A model generated the notes under the pieces. It did not search any database. It saw only the letters and a program-made list of their open reading frames with translations, and was not told the DNA's origin. Positions 8,255 through 17,353 of a stretch of 64,000 nt of DNA are shown piece by piece. The DNA is from Shimia ponticola (GTDB lineage: Bacteria; Pseudomonadota; Alphaproteobacteria; Rhodobacterales; Rhodobacteraceae), in NCBI RefSeq assembly GCF_007995215.1, contig NZ_VCDK01000003.1:248001-312000 (forward strand). The letters are read 5' to 3'. Within the stretch, counting starts at the first letter, position 1; every line of letters starts with the position of its first letter. Made by a program: the position numbers and the translations under genes.

Positions 8255-10363
8255 TCAATTCGACCCGGCGATCAAGGCCCAAAGCCGTGCAGCTTGCGCG
8301 GCTTTTTCTTTGCGTGCCTGCGGGTCGTTCCAGATACGGCGCCCCGTATGGGACCGCGCGGTCGTGATATGCAATGCGCCGGCTCTTTCCTGCACCGCGA
8401 TGGCTCCAGTCTGACGAAGATGCTCTGGGTCCCACAACGGGCACCCCGGCCAGTGATCAAGCGCGATATTTGTAACAAGCACATCATCTTTGCCACAGGT
8501 CACATCGCGCGCGGCGACACCGCGCACCACAATGAAACGGGTGTCTCCAATTTCGAATGCCTGCCCCCCATGTCGCGCAGCCTCTTCTTGAACTGAGGCA
8601 TCCCCGTCATTTTCAAGCCAGACCCGCGCAGCAAATCCATCACCACGCGCGGTATTCAGAACGCGCCCACTATCCGTGAGCATCCCGGCCAACCCGCCGC
8701 TTGACGCAATCAGCAATGGCGGACGTTCATGGTTCACCCAGAGGACACCGGCGATCAGACATAGAACCGCCCCCAACCATCGCTCGCGCCCTTGCCAAAT
8801 CACCACAAACACCGCCCCCATCGCGAGGATCGGCAGCACTTCAGGCGGCGGTGCTTGGACACGCCCCACCGCGCCCGGCCAATCTGAGACGGTTTGTGCC
8901 ACGGCAATGATCCACGCCAACCCTTTGTCCATGACAAGAAACGGCACCCAAGACAGACCCAACGGCCACAGCAAGGCTGCCACGACAGCGGCTGGCATGA
9001 TCAACGCGCCCATCAACGGAACCGTCACCAGATTGGCGATCAATCCAAAATGGGAGACAATGTTGAAATGGGCTGCCGCCAGCGGCGCTGTCGCGCAACC
9101 AGCGATCAGGGACGACAGAAAGACCGAAACCGCAGGCCGCGTCCATGTCGGCCCGATGCGCGCCCTGCCCGCCAATCGGCGAAACGCCACAACCAAGGCT
9201 GTCGTGGCGGCAAAGGACATCTGAAAGCCCGGCGACATCAGCGCCTCGGGCTGCAAGGCCAGCACGATGATCGCCGCAACGGCAACGGCGCGCAGCGTCA
9301 ATGCCCGCCGATCAAACAAGACCGCCCCAAGCGCTACTGCCACCATCACAAAGGCACGCTCGGTCGCAACGCTCCCGCCAGACAACGCAAGATACACCGC
9401 TCCTGCACCCAACGCAGCCCCAGCCGCGAGCTTCTTGCTCGACATGCGCAGCGCCAAGAACGGGATCAACGCCAGACCACTGCGCACGGCGCCAAACACA
9501 AAACCAGTCAACAGCCCCATGTGCAGACCTGATATGGCAAGGAGGTGGGCAAGGTTCGATTGCCGCAACGCCTCGACGACGTCCAGGCGCATGGCACTCC
9601 GATCGCCCACCACGATTGCCGCTGCGACAGCACCGGTGTCACCCGGCATCGCTGCTTGAAGGCGCTGACTGATCGCCATCCGCAGGCGGAAAACTACCAC
9701 GCCGATCCCCGGCTCCGGCGCTGCAAAAACCAAGGCAGGCGTTCGCGTGTATCCCACCGCGCCGATGTTTTTGAACCAGATGTGGCGTGCAAACTCGAAG
9801 CCTCCCGGCTCTGCCGGTCCCGGCGCGGGACCAATATGCGCGGCCATCACAACCGTCGCGCCCGGTATCGGCAAAGGTATCTCATCTTGCCCATGCAAGG
9901 TCACGCGCACGCGATCCGGTGTGCGCGCGGGGATCATCCTCTCAAGCCTGACCCGGTCCAGGGTCAGGCGCACCTTGTCAGATGACGAACGATCAATGCC
10001 CACCACGCGCCCCTCGACTGAACCGTAATAGCGATATTCAAGCACAGGCGTTGCAACCCAATGGGCACGCGCACCTGCCAGTACGAACCCCAAGGCCACA
10101 CAGGCCAAAGCGCCCCAGACAGGACCCCATCCGTGCCGCGCCAAGACCGCAAATACGATCAGGATCAGCCCACCTAGTGTCGCGCCGCTTAAGACCCAAA
10201 AGCCCGGCTCCGTGGGCAGCGCAAAGAACACGCCGATGCCCACCGCCATACAGACCGGCACAAAGTGAAGCAATTGCCCACGCTGCCTTTGAAGCGCTGC
10301 GACGAGCGGCACTGTGACCGCCTGCCACGGGCGTATTCGAGGCCTCGTCAGAACCGCTTCCAC
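8255..10363 (-). CDS. comEC: ComEC/Rec2-type DNA uptake channel
   Basis: Integral membrane protein of the ComEC/Rec2 family, which forms the inner-membrane channel for single-stranded DNA during natural transformation. The 702 residues comprise N-terminal membrane helices, a DUF4131 region (about 75-200) and the competence domain with GDRSAMRLDVVEALRQSNLAHLLAISGLHMGL. Multiple helices then run to about residue 530. The C-terminal 170 residues contain a degenerate beta-lactamase-like region that keeps only fragments (DVLVTNIALDHWPGC), as is usual in alphaproteobacterial members. The gene converges on lexA and is divergent from gltX. In Rhodobacterales it is also of interest for uptake of GTA-delivered DNA, and a GTA lysis pair lies 7 kb away. 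Confidence 0.9.
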   Translation of the reverse strand: MEAVLTRPRIRPWQAVTVPLVAALQRQRGQLLHFVPVCMAVGIGVFFALPTEPGFWVLSGATLGGLILIVFAVLARHGWGPVWGALACVALGFVLAGARAHWVATPVLEYRYYGSVEGRVVGIDRSSSDKVRLTLDRVRLERMIPARTPDRVRVTLHGQDEIPLPIPGATVVMAAHIGPAPGPAEPGGFEFARHIWFKNIGAVGYTRTPALVFAAPEPGIGVVVFRLRMAISQRLQAAMPGDTGAVAAAIVVGDRSAMRLDVVEALRQSNLAHLLAISGLHMGLLTGFVFGAVRSGLALIPFLALRMSSKKLAAGAALGAGAVYLALSGGSVATERAFVMVAVALGAVLFDRRALTLRAVAVAAIIVLALQPEALMSPGFQMSFAATTALVVAFRRLAGRARIGPTWTRPAVSVFLSSLIAGCATAPLAAAHFNIVSHFGLIANLVTVPLMGALIMPAAVVAALLWPLGLSWVPFLVMDKGLAWIIAVAQTVSDWPGAVGRVQAPPPEVLPILAMGAVFVVIWQGRERWLGAVLCLIAGVLWVNHERPPLLIASSGGLAGMLTDSGRVLNTARGDGFAARVWLENDGDASVQEEAARHGGQAFEIGDTRFIVVRGVAARDVTCGKDDVLVTNIALDHWPGCPLWDPEHLRQTGAIAVQERAGALHITTARSHTGRRIWNDPQARKEKAAQAARLWALIAGSN
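8281..8308 (+). terminator. probable lexA terminator inside the comEC 3' end
   Basis: AAAGCCG and CGGCTTT form a 7-bp stem around a short loop that can add two more pairs, followed by TTCTTT. It starts 43 bases after the lexA stop and lies within the last codons of the convergent comEC gene. Position and shape suit a rho-independent terminator for lexA. Confidence 0.6.
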
Positions 10364-10464
10364 TTGTCACTCCGCGTTGGGACCAATAGATCACCGCCAA
10401 CGTGGCAACTCTTGGTTAGCAATCTGTTAATCAGACCGCCCTCACCCCTTTCAGGAGCTCACCC

Positions 10465-11859
10465 ATGACCGTCGTGACCCGGATCGCCCCGTCGCCCACA
10501 GGCTACATGCATATCGGCACCGCGCGGACCGCGCTGTTCAACTGGCTCTTTGCTCGCAAACATGGCGGCCAGTTCCTGCTCCGGGTCGAAGACACAGACC
10601 GCGAACGCTCCACCCCAGAGGCCACGGATGCAATCCTGCGCGGGATGGACTGGCTTGGTTTTGACTACGATGGCGAAGCCGTCAGCCAATTTGCCCGCGC
10701 CGACCGCCATGCCGAGGTCGCGCATGATCTGCTAGCCCAAGGACATGCCTACAAATGCTTTGCCACGCAGGAAGAAATCGCCGCCTTCCGTGAAGAGGCC
10801 AAAGCCGCCGGAACCTCAACGCTTTATCGCAGCCCTTGGCGCGACGCCGATCCATCCTCCCACCCCGACGCGCCTTATGTGGTCCGTCTAAAGATGCCGC
10901 GCGACGGAGAGACAGTCATTGCCGACGCTGTTCAGGGCGATGTGACGTTCAAGAACGAGAACCTCGATGACATGGTTCTGCTTCGCTCGGACGGCACACC
11001 TGTCTATATGCTGGCCGTTGTTGTGGATGATCACGACATGGGCGTCACCCATGTGATCAGGGGCGACGACCATCTCAACAACGCGGCGCGTCAGATTCAG
11101 ATATACCGCGCCATGGGCTGGGCCGAGCCGGTCTATGCCCATATCCCTTTGATCCACGGCCCCGATGGCAAGAAACTGTCGAAACGGCACGGCGCGCTTG
11201 GTGTCGAGGAATACCGCGACATGGGCTATCCAGCGGCCGCCATGCGCAACTATCTCGCGCGTCTGGGCTGGAGCCACGGCGACGACGAATTCTTTAGCGA
11301 TGCGCAAGCGCGTGAATGGTTTGACCTTGAAGGCATTGGGAAATCTCCCGCGCGGTTCGATTTCAAAAAGCTCGACAACCTGTCGGGTCAGCACATCGCG
11401 GCCTCTGATGATGCTGCGCTGCTGCACGAACTTGAGGGTTTCTTGGCTGCGACCGGCCAAACTGCCCTGACTGAGGCCCAAAAACAGGGTATGGCCAAAG
11501 GTATGTACACCCTGAAAGAACGCGCGAAGTCTTTTCCGGAACTCATTGAAAAAGCGCGTTTTGTACTGTCTAAGCGCCCAATCACTCCAGACGAAAAAGC
11601 TGCAAAATCGCTTGATCCGGTATCCATTGGTATACTGAATGAATTGACGCCGCAGTTGCGAAATGCTAGCTGGTCGCGAGAAGACTTGGAGGCGGTCGTT
11701 GCCAATGTTGCAGCGGCCCACGACACCAAACTTGGCAAACTCGCCGGCCCTCTTCGGGCGGCACTTGCCGGGCGCAACGTCTCTCCGAGTGTGTTCGATA
11801 TGATGCTGGTTCTGGGCCGTGACGAAACCATTGCACGGCTAAACGACGTGGCAGCTTAA
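10465..11859 (+). CDS. gltX: glutamyl-tRNA synthetase
   Basis: Charges tRNA-Glu (and possibly tRNA-Gln) with glutamate. It is a class Ic synthetase of 464 residues. The HIGH-like motif reads HIGT in [19 protein letters not shown] near residue 16. The KMSKS-like loop reads KKLSKRHG, followed by [12 protein letters not shown]-terminal helical anticodon-binding region completes it. The ATG is preceded by AGGAG. No second gltX or gatCAB is visible here, so discrimination between tRNA-Glu and tRNA-Gln cannot be judged. It lies upstream of gltA in the same direction with a 128-base gap. Confidence 0.97.
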   Translation: MTVVTRIAPSPTGYMHIGTARTALFNWLFARKHGGQFLLRVEDTDRERSTPEATDAILRGMDWLGFDYDGEAVSQFARADRHAEVAHDLLAQGHAYKCFATQEEIAAFREEAKAAGTSTLYRSPWRDADPSSHPDAPYVVRLKMPRDGETVIADAVQGDVTFKNENLDDMVLLRSDGTPVYMLAVVVDDHDMGVTHVIRGDDHLNNAARQIQIYRAMGWAEPVYAHIPLIHGPDGKKLSKRHGALGVEEYRDMGYPAAAMRNYLARLGWSHGDDEFFSDAQAREWFDLEGIGKSPARFDFKKLDNLSGQHIAASDDAALLHELEGFLAATGQTALTEAQKQGMAKGMYTLKERAKSFPELIEKARFVLSKRPITPDEKAAKSLDPVSIGILNELTPQLRNASWSREDLEAVVANVAAAHDTKLGKLAGPLRAALAGRNVSPSVFDMMLVLGRDETIARLNDVAA

Positions 11860-11987
11860 CGCAGAGCCTTTCTATAGGGCTGCTGACATGAATGTGTCAT
11901 ACTCGCGTGGCTGTGTCGTGCCGGATCCGGACAGGACAAGCTAAGTTGGGGACCGCAACCCCATCGGCCAAGGAAGGGACAACGTCC

Positions 11988-13283
11988 ATGAAAGACACGC
12001 AAAAAACAGCGACGCTGACGTTTGACGACAAGTCGATCGAATTGCCGATGCATTCGCCGACCGCTGGACCAGACGTTATTGATATCCGTCGCCTGTATGC
12101 CGAGGGCGGCGTTTTTACCTACGATCCGGGCTTCACCTCGACCGCTGCCTGTGACTCGACCATCACCTTTATCGACGGTGGCAAAGGCGAACTGCTGCAT
12201 CGCGGTTACCCGATCGACCAACTGGCCGAGAAATCCCATTACCTCGAAGTTTGCTATCTGCTTCTCTACGGCGAACTGCCATCGGCTGCAGAACTGGAAG
12301 AGTTCGAAACGCTCGTGACGCGTCATACGATGCTGCACGAGCAAATGATCAATTTCTTCCGTGGGTTCCGCCGCGACGCTCACCCTATGGCCATCATGGT
12401 GGGTGTGGTTGGCGCGATGTCGGCCTTCTACCACGACTCGACCGATATCAGTGATCCACATCAGCGCGAGGTCGCAACCTTCCGCCTGATCGCCAAAATG
12501 CCAACAATCGCGGCGATGGCGTACAAATACACGATCGGTCAGCCGTTCATCTATCCGCGCAACGATCTGGATTACGCATCGAACTTCTTGCGCATGTGCT
12601 TTGCCGTCCCTGCCGAGGATTACGAGGTCGATCCGATCCTCGCACGCGCCATGGACCGTATCTTTACGCTGCACGCAGACCACGAACAGAACGCATCGAC
12701 GTCGACCGTGCGTCTGGCATCGTCCTCGGGCGCCAATCCGTTTGCGTGTATCGCGGCCGGCATCGCATGTCTTTGGGGACCTGCCCACGGTGGCGCGAAC
12801 CAAGCCTGTCTTGAAATGCTGGGTGAAATCGGCAGCGTCGACCGCATCCCCGAATTCATCGCACGCGCGAAGGACAAGGATGATCCATTCCGTCTGATGG
12901 GCTTTGGCCACCGCGTCTACAAGAACTTTGACCCACGCGCGAAGGTGATGAAGCAATCGGCGGACGAGGTTCTGGACCTCTTGGGTGTTGAGAACAACCC
13001 ACGTCTCCAGGTCGCGAAAGAGCTTGAGAAACAGGCCCTCGCCGATCCGTATTTCGCGGACAAGAAACTGTTCCCGAACGTCGATTTCTACTCAGGTATC
13101 ATCCTTGACGCGATGGGCTTCCCGACATCGATGTTCACGCCGATCTTTGCCTTGGCACGGACTGTTGGATGGATTTCCCAGTGGAAAGAACAGATCAGCG
13201 ATCCAGCGTTGAAAATCGGTCGTCCGCGTCAGCTCTATATGGGCGAAACGATGCGCGACTACGTCAACATCGAAAACCGCTAA
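11988..13283 (+). CDS. gltA: citrate synthase (type II)
   Basis: Condenses oxaloacetate and acetyl-CoA to open the TCA cycle. The 431-residue protein has the N-terminal beta domain typical of Gram-negative type II enzymes ([14 protein letters not shown]). Catalytic segments are [35 protein letters not shown] and [15 protein letters not shown]. The ATG at 11988 is preferred to upstream in-frame codons because AAGGAAGGGA lies at a suitable distance and family N-termini align there. The C-terminus ends [17 protein letters not shown] strong terminator follows. Confidence 0.97.
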   Translation: MKDTQKTATLTFDDKSIELPMHSPTAGPDVIDIRRLYAEGGVFTYDPGFTSTAACDSTITFIDGGKGELLHRGYPIDQLAEKSHYLEVCYLLLYGELPSAAELEEFETLVTRHTMLHEQMINFFRGFRRDAHPMAIMVGVVGAMSAFYHDSTDISDPHQREVATFRLIAKMPTIAAMAYKYTIGQPFIYPRNDLDYASNFLRMCFAVPAEDYEVDPILARAMDRIFTLHADHEQNASTSTVRLASSSGANPFACIAAGIACLWGPAHGGANQACLEMLGEIGSVDRIPEFIARAKDKDDPFRLMGFGHRVYKNFDPRAKVMKQSADEVLDLLGVENNPRLQVAKELEKQALADPYFADKKLFPNVDFYSGIILDAMGFPTSMFTPIFALARTVGWISQWKEQISDPALKIGRPRQLYMGETMRDYVNIENR

Positions 13284-13302
13284 AGCGCGGACATTTCAAA
13301 GC

Positions 13303-13335
13303 AAAAAAGGCGCATCATTTGATGCGCCTTTTTTT
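13303..13335 (+). terminator. gltA rho-independent terminator
   Basis: A near-perfect hairpin with GGCGCATCA pairing to TGATGCGCC around a TT loop, flanked by an A-run on the left and a run of seven T on the right. It lies about 20 bases past the gltA stop. The symmetric A and T tracts could also let it work on the opposite strand for the convergent gene. Confidence 0.9.
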
Positions 13336-13350
13336 CTTGTGTTTCGTGCT

Positions 13351-13412
13351 TGGCCCGGGACTTCAGAGAACTCGATGGAACGCCTACGGCGCAAGCCCCA
13401 GGGTTAAGCCCG
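13351..13412. repeat. CCCGGG-type intergenic repeat
   Basis: Between gltA and the hydratase gene lies GGCCCGGGACTT and then an inverted pair, GCCCC and GGGGC, around a TTAAGCCC core. A related element is the GTCCCGGG/CCCGGGAC hairpin at 58804-58824, and a looser relative sits at 39182-39205. This suggests a dispersed hairpin repeat family. Function is unknown. Confidence 0.4.
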
Positions 13413-13424
13413 GGGCGACACTGC

Positions 13425-14201
13425 TTACCGTCCCTCGTATTGCGCAGGGCGCTTCTCAAGGAAGGCCATCACGCCCTCGCGGAAATCACGGGTCTTGCCG
13501 CAATCGCCCTGCAGACGCGCCTCAAGCGCGAGTTGCTCGTCCAGCGTGTTGTCAAACGCGCCTCGGATGGCCGTTTTCACATGCGCATAGGCCTGCGTTG
13601 GCCCCTGAGCCAGATGTGCCGCCCGCGCCTGCCAATGCGCCTCAAACGCATCATCGGCCACCGCTTCCCAGATCATGCCCCAGTCGCTGGCTTGCTGGGC
13701 GGTGATCTTATCGGCAAAAAGCGCTGCGCCCATCGCCTTGGCCATGCCCATTTGACGGGGCAGGAAATAGGTTCCGCCTGCGTCCGGGATCAGGCCGATC
13801 CGCGTAAAGGCCTGCAGAAAAAACGCGCTCTCGGTCGCAATCACCACGTCAGCCGCAAGCGCCAGGTTTGCGCCTGCACCTGCCGCCGCACCGTTCACAG
13901 CGCTGATGGTTGGCACCGGGCAATTATAGATCGCGTTCAACATGGGGACATATTCGTCCCGCAATGTCCGCTCTAGATCAAGGTTCGCGGCGTTCGAGCG
14001 ATCACCCAGATCCTGCCCCGAGCAAAACGCTTTGCCAGAGCCTGTCATCACGACAACACGTGCCTCTTTGGGGGCGGCTTTCATCGCATGCGTGATTTCG
14101 GCCCGCATCTGTGTGTTCAACGCGTTCATGACATCGGCACGGTCGAACTTGATCACCGCCACATCGTTGCGAATGCGCAGCTTGATCGTTTCATAATCCA
14201 T
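13425..14201 (-). CDS. enoyl-CoA hydratase/isomerase, PaaG-like
   Basis: A crotonase-fold protein of 258 residues from the ATG at 14201; a longer reading to 14270 has no family support. Features are the CoA-binding GSGKAFCSGQDLGDRS, the oxyanion-hole glycine region VNGAAAGAGANLALAADVV, and GLIPDAGGTYFLPR. The GQDL-DR signature and overall sequence resemble PaaG, which isomerises the epoxidised phenylacetyl-CoA ring. No other paa genes are nearby, so a general beta-oxidation or other crotonase role is equally possible. It lies alone between the gltA terminator and the ccm genes. Confidence 0.8.
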   Translation of the reverse strand: MDYETIKLRIRNDVAVIKFDRADVMNALNTQMRAEITHAMKAAPKEARVVVMTGSGKAFCSGQDLGDRSNAANLDLERTLRDEYVPMLNAIYNCPVPTISAVNGAAAGAGANLALAADVVIATESAFFLQAFTRIGLIPDAGGTYFLPRQMGMAKAMGAALFADKITAQQASDWGMIWEAVADDAFEAHWQARAAHLAQGPTQAYAHVKTAIRGAFDNTLDEQLALEARLQGDCGKTRDFREGVMAFLEKRPAQYEGR

Positions 14202-14304
14202 TGGGCGGTCCCTTCTTTCCGTTGGCGTCAAGATAAGAAGGCCAGCCCCAACCGAAAAGGCAGACGGCACGTCAGAGTTCAGATTTTTCGGACTGTGGCC
14301 CTGT

Positions 14305-14760
14305 TTAGGCTGGGTCGTCTTTCAGCAATTCGGCCAAACGCGCCTCTTCTTCGGCGCTTAGAGGGGCCGTTGCGTCGCTGCGCCCACGACGACGCGCCAG
14401 AAACAACCCGCCCAACACAAGTAAAAGAACCGCTGGCCCAACGCCCCAAAGGATCAGGTTCGCGCCGCCCGTGTCAGGACGCAGAAGAACATACTCACCG
14501 TAGCGCGCCACGATGAAATCCACCGTCTCTTCATTGCTGTCGCCTGCCACCAACCGCTCGCGAACCAACAAACGAAGGTCCTTGGCCACATCTGCATTGC
14601 TTTCGTCGATGCTCTCATTCTGACAGACAGGACAGCGCAATCCGGCGCTGATTTCTCGCGCGCGGTCTTCCAGCATCGGATCGGAAAGAACCTCATCCGG
14701 TTCAACGGCCAGAGTGGGCGCAGCTGCCAAGCACAGGACAAGGATCAAGCGTTTCATCAT
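14305..14760 (-). CDS. ccmH: cytochrome c maturation protein CcmH (CycL)
   Basis: Thiol-disulfide component of the heme ligation complex, which keeps apocytochrome c cysteines reduced for heme attachment in the periplasm. The 151-residue protein has a signal peptide (residues 1-18), the conserved AGLRCPVCQNESI motif with Cys43 and Cys46, a helical domain, and a C-terminal membrane helix near residues 105-122 followed by a basic then acidic tail. The ATG at 14760 overlaps the ccmF stop; a second ATG follows at 14757. The C-terminal tetratricopeptide part found in some CcmH proteins is absent, so a separate CcmI is expected elsewhere. Confidence 0.93.
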   Translation of the reverse strand: MMKRLILVLCLAAAPTLAVEPDEVLSDPMLEDRAREISAGLRCPVCQNESIDESNADVAKDLRLLVRERLVAGDSNEETVDFIVARYGEYVLLRPDTGGANLILWGVGPAVLLLVLGGLFLARRRGRSDATAPLSAEEEARLAELLKDDPA

Positions 14761-16718
14761 TCCGCAGGCACCGCCGTTGCTGAACCTTGCTTGCGCGCAC
14801 CAGCGGCCACCCGTAACCGGCGGTCTGTCAGGCTCAGCGCGCCGCCCAACGCCATGATGATACAACCCAGCCAAATCCAGTTCGCCAGCGGTTTGATAAA
14901 GCTGCGCACAGCCCAGCCGCCGTTCACCTGCGGCTCACCGATCACAAGATAAATGTCGCGCATCAGACCATTGCGAATGGCGGCCTCTGTCGTGCCCATA
15001 CCGGCCACTGGATAGCGGCGACGTTCGGGGGTCAGCGTCTCGATCAGACGCCCATCCTGCCGTACCTCAAGCCACGCCATGGTCGAGAAATAGTTCGGCC
15101 CTTCGATGTTTTGTACATCGGCCAGAGTGATCTCGTAGCGATCCACTTCAAAGGTCTCGCCCACCTGCGCAACGCGGATGTCTTCGACCTGATAGGCCAA
15201 GAGACCCGCGATCCCGATGGTGGTAATCCCCATACCGGCATGCGCCACGGCCTTGCCCCAGTCAGAGCGCGGCAGCCGCAACAGGCGATCCGCCTTACCA
15301 TTGGCGCGCTGCCACAGGTCAACCACAGCCCCCGCAACGACCCAGACACCCAGCGCGATCCCCAGCGGCCCGCCCGCCGATCGGCCGGTCTGCATCGCCC
15401 AGATCAAGGCCAGCACAGCAAAGGTCAGCACCACGACATAACGCAGCTTGAACGCCATCTTGCCCAGCTTCGCCCGCTTCCACGGCAGGATCGACCCCAA
15501 CGGCAAGATCAGCGACAGCGCCACCATGAACGGCGTGAAGGCCATGTTGAAAAACGGCGGCCCGACCGACAGCTTGCGATCAAAGAAGATCTCGGCAATC
15601 AGCGGCCAGATCGTGCCTACAAAGACCACCAGACACGACACCGCCAAAAGCACGTTATTGGCCACCAGCGCGCTTTCGCGGCTGGCCACGGCAAACACCC
15701 CGCGCGATTCCATGACCTGCGCCCGCGCCGCAAAGAGCGTAAGCGCCCCACCGGTAAAGAGCGCGGTGATCAGCAACAGATATGTCCCCCGCTCCGGGTC
15801 ATTCGCGAACGCATGGACCGAGGTCAAAACGCCCGAGCGCACGATAAACGCTCCGATCAGACAGAAGCCAAAGGCCAAGATGGCCAACAAGATTGTCCAA
15901 GCCTTCAGCGCCTCGCGTTTCTCAACCACGATCGCCGAATGCAGCAACGCCACGCTCAGAAGCCAAGGCATAAAGGACGCGTTTTCGACAGGATCCCAGA
16001 ACCAGAAGCCGCCCCAACCCAGCTCGTAATAGGCCCACCACGACCCCAGCGCGATGCCGATGGTCAGAAACAGCCACGCCGCCAGCGTCCAGGGACGTAC
16101 CCACCGGCCCCAGGCCGCGTCCACGCGGCCTTCCAGCAAGGCGGCGACGGCAAAAGAGAACGTGAGAGAAAGCCCAACGTAACCGAGGTAGAGAAACGGC
16201 GGGTGAAATGCCAAGCCGGGATCCTGCAACAGCGGGTTCAGGCCCGTTCCGTCAAACGGCGGCTCGGCCAACCTGTCAAACGGGTTCGATGTGAAAAGAA
16301 TGAAGGCGTAAAAAGCGACGCCAACCGATCCCTGCACCGCCAGAACGCGAGCGCGCAATGTATCAGGCAACCCCTTGCCAAACCACGCCGCAAGCGCGCC
16401 GAACAGAGCAAGGATCAATACCCAAAGCAGCAGTGATCCCTCATGATTGCCCCAAACGCCGGTCACCTTGTAGATCATCGGTTTCAGCGTGTGCGAGTTG
16501 GACGTAACCACCCGCAAGGAAAAGTCCGAGACCACGAAGGCATAGGTCAGCGCTACGAATGAAAACGCGACCAGCAGGAACTGCGCCGTCGCTGCGGGCT
16601 CTGCCGCCGCCATCCAACCCACATGCTTACGATGGGCCCCAACCAAAGGCACAACAGTCTGAAAAATCGCCAGCGCAAAGGCCAGGATAAGCGCGAAATG
16701 TCCGAGTTCTACGATCAT
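14757..16718 (-). CDS. ccmF: heme lyase subunit CcmF
   Basis: Large integral membrane protein that takes heme from holo-CcmE and, with CcmH and CcmI, ligates it to apocytochrome c. The 653 residues from the ATG at 16718 give about 15 helices. The tryptophan-rich heme-handling signature WAYYELGWGGFWFWDPVENA is present, with periplasmic histidines nearby (NSHTLKPMIYKVTGVWGNHEGS). The longer upstream reading is hydrophilic and unlike the family. It is translationally coupled to ccmH. Upstream, where ccmE would normally adjoin, two phage-type lysis genes intervene. Confidence 0.95.
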   Translation of the reverse strand: MIVELGHFALILAFALAIFQTVVPLVGAHRKHVGWMAAAEPAATAQFLLVAFSFVALTYAFVVSDFSLRVVTSNSHTLKPMIYKVTGVWGNHEGSLLLWVLILALFGALAAWFGKGLPDTLRARVLAVQGSVGVAFYAFILFTSNPFDRLAEPPFDGTGLNPLLQDPGLAFHPPFLYLGYVGLSLTFSFAVAALLEGRVDAAWGRWVRPWTLAAWLFLTIGIALGSWWAYYELGWGGFWFWDPVENASFMPWLLSVALLHSAIVVEKREALKAWTILLAILAFGFCLIGAFIVRSGVLTSVHAFANDPERGTYLLLITALFTGGALTLFAARAQVMESRGVFAVASRESALVANNVLLAVSCLVVFVGTIWPLIAEIFFDRKLSVGPPFFNMAFTPFMVALSLILPLGSILPWKRAKLGKMAFKLRYVVVLTFAVLALIWAMQTGRSAGGPLGIALGVWVVAGAVVDLWQRANGKADRLLRLPRSDWGKAVAHAGMGITTIGIAGLLAYQVEDIRVAQVGETFEVDRYEITLADVQNIEGPNYFSTMAWLEVRQDGRLIETLTPERRRYPVAGMGTTEAAIRNGLMRDIYLVIGEPQVNGGWAVRSFIKPLANWIWLGCIIMALGGALSLTDRRLRVAAGARKQGSATAVPAE

Positions 16719-16801
16719 GCCCCTGTTATATCGCCTCAGTATCCTCGCGGAAATGGGGATGCCTAATCTGTCGCAGGGGAACTCATGCGATTTCTTCCAC
16801 C

Positions 16802-17353
16802 TTATCCGCGACGCGAGAGCCGCCAATCCTCCAACGCGGCGTTTTCGGCAAAGCGCGTGGCCAGCTTCACGTCCGGCACACCGTCCTCGACATCGTCAGT
16901 CTGCCCGTCGAGGTCGATGCTCAAGGCCCCCGCGGCGGCGGCACTTTGGGCCAGGGACTTCTGAAATTCCTGCCCTTTCAACTGATGCCGTGCCCCAAAA
17001 TAGAACGACACAACTGCGCCCAACAGCCACCAAAGTGGCTCTGGCACCAGCGCAATGCCTTGCATCCGTGAGGCAAACCACTCCGGGTCCCACATCGCCG
17101 CTACGAACAACCCAAGCGTCCCAAGCGCCATGGCTGGCCGTGGAACACGGTTCAGCCCATCAATGAACTGGTCAAAAATCGACTTGCGGGGGTGCGTAAA
17201 TTCGGCGGCAAATTGGTGCAAGGCCGCCCTGCGTGCCGCGTGATCACGCCCGGCCGTGTCTTCGGCGTTTTCGCGGAACACTTCGATTGTCTCCTTCAAA
17301 GCCCCCTCACCGCCGCCAAACAGAAGCGAGAAAACCCGTTCGATCATGCCCAT
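16802..17353 (-). CDS. holin family protein (GTA lysis type)
   Basis: A 183-residue small membrane protein matching the 3TM holin family found with Rhodobacterales gene transfer agents. It has an amphipathic N-terminus (MIERVFSLLFGGG), a charged middle (ENAEDTAGRDHAARR), and two clear helices around MALGTLGLFVAAMW and LWWLLGAVVSFYFGA. A hydrophilic acidic tail follows. The ATG at 17353 has AAGGAC at a good distance; ATG 17347 is an alternative. It overlaps the endolysin gene by 10 bases. Holins make membrane lesions that release endolysin. By family knowledge, Rhodobacter capsulatus uses an equivalent holin/endolysin pair to release GTA particles. Confidence 0.82.
   Translation of the reverse strand: MGMIERVFSLLFGGGEGALKETIEVFRENAEDTAGRDHAARRAALHQFAAEFTHPRKSIFDQFIDGLNRVPRPAMALGTLGLFVAAMWDPEWFASRMQGIALVPEPLWWLLGAVVSFYFGARHQLKGQEFQKSLAQSAAAAGALSIDLDGQTDDVEDGVPDVKLATRFAENAALEDWRLSRRG

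Noticed and set aside
8731-8747. A GTTC-ATG-GTTC pair as a LexA box in comEC
   Set aside because: The half-sites are 3 bases apart instead of 7 and lie well inside the coding sequence.
8255-8760. The degenerate C-terminal part of comEC as a sign of a pseudogene
   Set aside because: The frame is intact and short or degenerate beta-lactamase-like tails are normal in this family in alphaproteobacteria.
15111-16436. A 441-codon open frame opposite ccmF, and similar long frames opposite uvrA (46467-47867), gltA (11856-12956) and the acyl-CoA dehydrogenase region (42004-43236)
   Set aside because: Their translations are rich in Arg, His, Gln and Pro with no domain, and each lies against a well-identified gene; high GC at third codon positions creates such shadows.
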